This document shows, in pieces, positions 62,454 to 64,000 of a DNA stretch of 64,000 nt. The notes under the pieces are model-generated. The model ran no database searches and was not told the origin of the DNA. It worked only from the letters and a program-made list of their open reading frames with translations. This stretch comes from Flavobacteria bacterium MS024-2A (GTDB lineage: Bacteria > Bacteroidota > Bacteroidia > Flavobacteriales > Flavobacteriaceae), in contig CAJJBB010000005.1 in the NCBI GenBank assembly GCA_905182305.1, forward strand, positions 231,072 through 295,071. The letters are read 5' to 3'. Positions within the stretch are counted from its first letter, which is position 1; each line of letters begins with the position of its first letter. Both the position numbers and the translations under genes were made by a program.

Positions 62454-63113
62454 TTGAAGAAACTAATACTTATTTCGCTGTTTGCTTTATTAATTTCTAG
62501 CTGCAATAGCAATCAAAAAAAAAATTTTAAGTTAAAACAAGGAGATTTACTGTTTCAAAATACCGGAACAGGTATAATAGATAATGCGATTAAAAATGTA
62601 ACGGCAACGCCATTTTCTAAAAACTATTCACATATAGGGATGGCAATACAAAAAGATAGACAATGGTTTATTTTGGAGGCGATTCCAAAAGAAGGAATTT
62701 GTCTAACTCCCTTAAAAAAGTTTTTGAACAGAAATAAAAATAAATTCAACAAATCACAAACTACTGTTGGTAGGCTAGATAGTTATTACCAACCTTATAT
62801 TTCTAATGCAATTGAATATGGAATCAAAAGAATTAATAAACCTTACGATGAGATATTTTTGTGGGATGATAATTCTTACTATTGCTCAGAATTAATTTAT
62901 AAAATGTTTTCTACCCAAGATTTACCAAAGGATTCAATTCCTTTTCTCACACACCCAATGACATTTAATGACAGCACAGGTAAACCAATGGCAAGTTGGG
63001 TAACTTATTACACAAAACGTAACCAAGAAATTCCTGAGGGAATCAAAGGAACAAACCCTAACTTAATGGCGAGCAGTCCTTACATCAAATTTGTGTATGA
63101 TTATGAGAATTAA
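62454..63113 (+). CDS. YiiX-like NlpC/P60-superfamily lipoprotein
   Basis: The protein has 219 residues with lipoprotein signal ending ALLISSC (Cys17). The permuted papain-like YiiX/YebB fold is visible: KQGDLLFQNTGTGIIDNAI, YSHIGMAIQ (His60), WFILEAIPKEGICLTPL, GIKRINKPYDEIFLWDDNSYYCSELIYKMF (Cys144 nucleophile). Such enzymes hydrolyse amide bonds, possibly in peptidoglycan or lipids. The start is TTG 62454. It aligns with the ATG of the preceding gene in the duplicated leader, which supports it and suggests an ATG-to-TTG change that would lower expression. Confidence 0.8.
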   Translation: MKKLILISLFALLISSCNSNQKKNFKLKQGDLLFQNTGTGIIDNAIKNVTATPFSKNYSHIGMAIQKDRQWFILEAIPKEGICLTPLKKFLNRNKNKFNKSQTTVGRLDSYYQPYISNAIEYGIKRINKPYDEIFLWDDNSYYCSELIYKMFSTQDLPKDSIPFLTHPMTFNDSTGKPMASWVTYYTKRNQEIPEGIKGTNPNLMASSPYIKFVYDYEN

Positions 63114-63115
63114 AC

Positions 63116-63154
63116 TAAACCACAGGCATATCCTCTTCAGTAAGTTCAGGAATT
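63116..63154 (+). repeat. Dispersed cassette box, copy C
   Basis: AAACCACAGGCATATCCTC followed by TTCAGTAAGTTCAGGAATT, box only, starting 3 bp after the previous stop. No gene starts after it on this strand. Confidence 0.6.
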
Positions 63155-63225
63155 TGTGATTCTAGTATAATACTCAAACATAAAAAATAACAGGCCTTTG
63201 ATTAAATTAGATTTAAAAAAGTTCT

Positions 63226-64000
63226 TCATTTTTTAATATCCAATAATTGGTTTGGCCAAAGTACAATTTCATTCGTCATTTTATCAACAGGCAATTGAGC
63301 ATTTACCGATTTTAAATAATTTGTGAGAGTATCAGCCAAAGAATTTGCAGCCTCAAAATTTGTTGCTATCAAGTTCTGATTTTCTTCAATATCATTTTTT
63401 AAATTATAGAGTTCCAAGGTCTGATTGGTATGGAAATAGATCAGCTTCCAATCTCCTTGCCGAACAGCACTGTAACTCCCAATGCCCGGACCTTCTGGAC
63501 CCCATTCATTGGGGTAATGCCAAAACAAAGGGCGGTCCGTGACCTCTGTAGTTACGTTCTGTAGCAACGAGACAAAACTTTTCCCGTCCACCGTTTGAGG
63601 GATTTCACCAGCTTCAATTTGAGCTATTTCCAGAATAGTGGGAAAAAAATCTTCAATAATTAGCGGTGTTGAATTGACGGTTTCTTCTTGGGTTTTTCCA
63701 GGCCAATACGCCAACATCGGTACACGAATTCCTCCTTCATATATAGATCCTTTACCGCTTTTTAACGGGAGGTTGTGGGTGTGTTTTTCTCCTCCGCGTG
63801 CAACCGCACTCAGTCCACCATTATCTGACATAAACAAAATAACAGTATTGTCTTCTTGATCATTTTCTTCTAAATAGTTCAGCACATTTCCTAAAGCTTC
63901 GTCCATACTTTCAATCATGGAAGCATAGCGAGCTTCAGGCTCTTCCAAGCCCATTTCACGATAGGGTTCTACTAAACGATCATTCGCCATTAAAGGAGTA
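63226..64000 (-). CDS. Sulfatase, C-terminal part (start beyond window)
   Basis: Open to the window edge. The in-frame ATG at 63990 is probably internal. Sulfatase features are YASMIESMDEALGNVLNYLEEND, TVILFMSDNGGLSAVARGG (metal Asp/Asn, SDNGG), HNLPLKSGKGSIYEGGIRVPMLAYWPG (catalytic Lys and the GGxRVP motif), WKLIYFHTNQTLELYNLKNDIEENQNL. It is an arylsulfatase-type S1 enzyme. The formylglycine motif lies outside the window. The FGE at 58.4 kb probably activates it. Confidence 0.9.
   Translation of the reverse strand, partial: TPLMANDRLVEPYREMGLEEPEARYASMIESMDEALGNVLNYLEENDQEDNTVILFMSDNGGLSAVARGGEKHTHNLPLKSGKGSIYEGGIRVPMLAYWPGKTQEETVNSTPLIIEDFFPTILEIAQIEAGEIPQTVDGKSFVSLLQNVTTEVTDRPLFWHYPNEWGPEGPGIGSYSAVRQGDWKLIYFHTNQTLELYNLKNDIEENQNLIATNFEAANSLADTLTNYLKSVNAQLPVDKMTNEIVLWPNQLLDIKK

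Overview
The window looks like chromosome of a Flavobacteriia-type Bacteroidota, probably a marine Flavobacteriaceae. The base composition is AT-rich. There is a SusC/SusD pair, a bacillithiol gene (bshC), GMC and gluconate-dehydrogenase-type secreted oxidoreductases, and many lipoproteins with short Bacteroidota lipoboxes. Some promoters fit the Bacteroidota pattern TTG-N19-TAnnTTTG. I found no tRNA, rRNA or CRISPR array.

Layout. 0-13.6 kb is core genome: a partial M14 peptidase, bshC (split by a frameshift), guaA, a LysM/periplasmic-binding-fold protein, pyrG, yidC, mnmA and an exported thioredoxin-fold (DUF255) protein. 13.65-14.42 kb holds degraded material, including a frameshifted HUH-type replication protein relic that abuts a lacI-type regulator. 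15.6-25.3 kb is a complete myo-inositol operon (iolJ-like aldolase, iolB, C, D, an SSS transporter, iolA, E, G). LacI-type operators lie in front of it and in front of the following Gfo/Idh/MocA and DUF1080 pair (25.4-27.9 kb). 28-31.7 kb holds three abutting tiny minus-strand ORFs, a GMC oxidoreductase with its small subunit, and an azurin lacking its start. 31.66-33.35 kb is a Crp/Fnr regulator plus fatty-acid desaturase flanked by direct repeats. 33.6-45.7 kb holds two secreted hydrolases, a membrane-anchored HTH protein divergent from susC/susD, an SGNH hydrolase, a DASS transporter and a divergent gamma-glutamyltransferase. 46-48.1 kb has two NAD(P)-dependent oxidoreductases.

48.4-57.4 kb is the most unusual part. 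A tightly packed eight-gene minus-strand operon encodes a CBM9-like protein, sugar dehydrogenase/cytochrome c, metallohydrolase, BASS transporter, RraA-like protein, Rid protein, PLP-dependent SelA/DgaE-like enzyme and a second Rid protein. An SMP-30-type lactonase is divergent from it. Seven of the eight operon products carry export or lipoprotein signals, so the chemistry appears to run in the periplasm. I infer an exported oxidative route for an (N-acyl) amino sugar. 57.6-64 kb follows with an NTF2-like lipoprotein, a formylglycine-generating enzyme with both catalytic cysteines, a multiply frameshifted sulfatase, two small exported proteins and a partial sulfatase.

Two cross-cutting observations stand out. 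First, a dispersed intergenic cassette (hairpin, conserved box, AT-rich leader) recurs at several places, often directly in front of exported-protein genes. Second, many genes are broken by single-base indels, some next to homopolymers. This is either real decay or residual sequence error, and raw reads would be needed to tell which.
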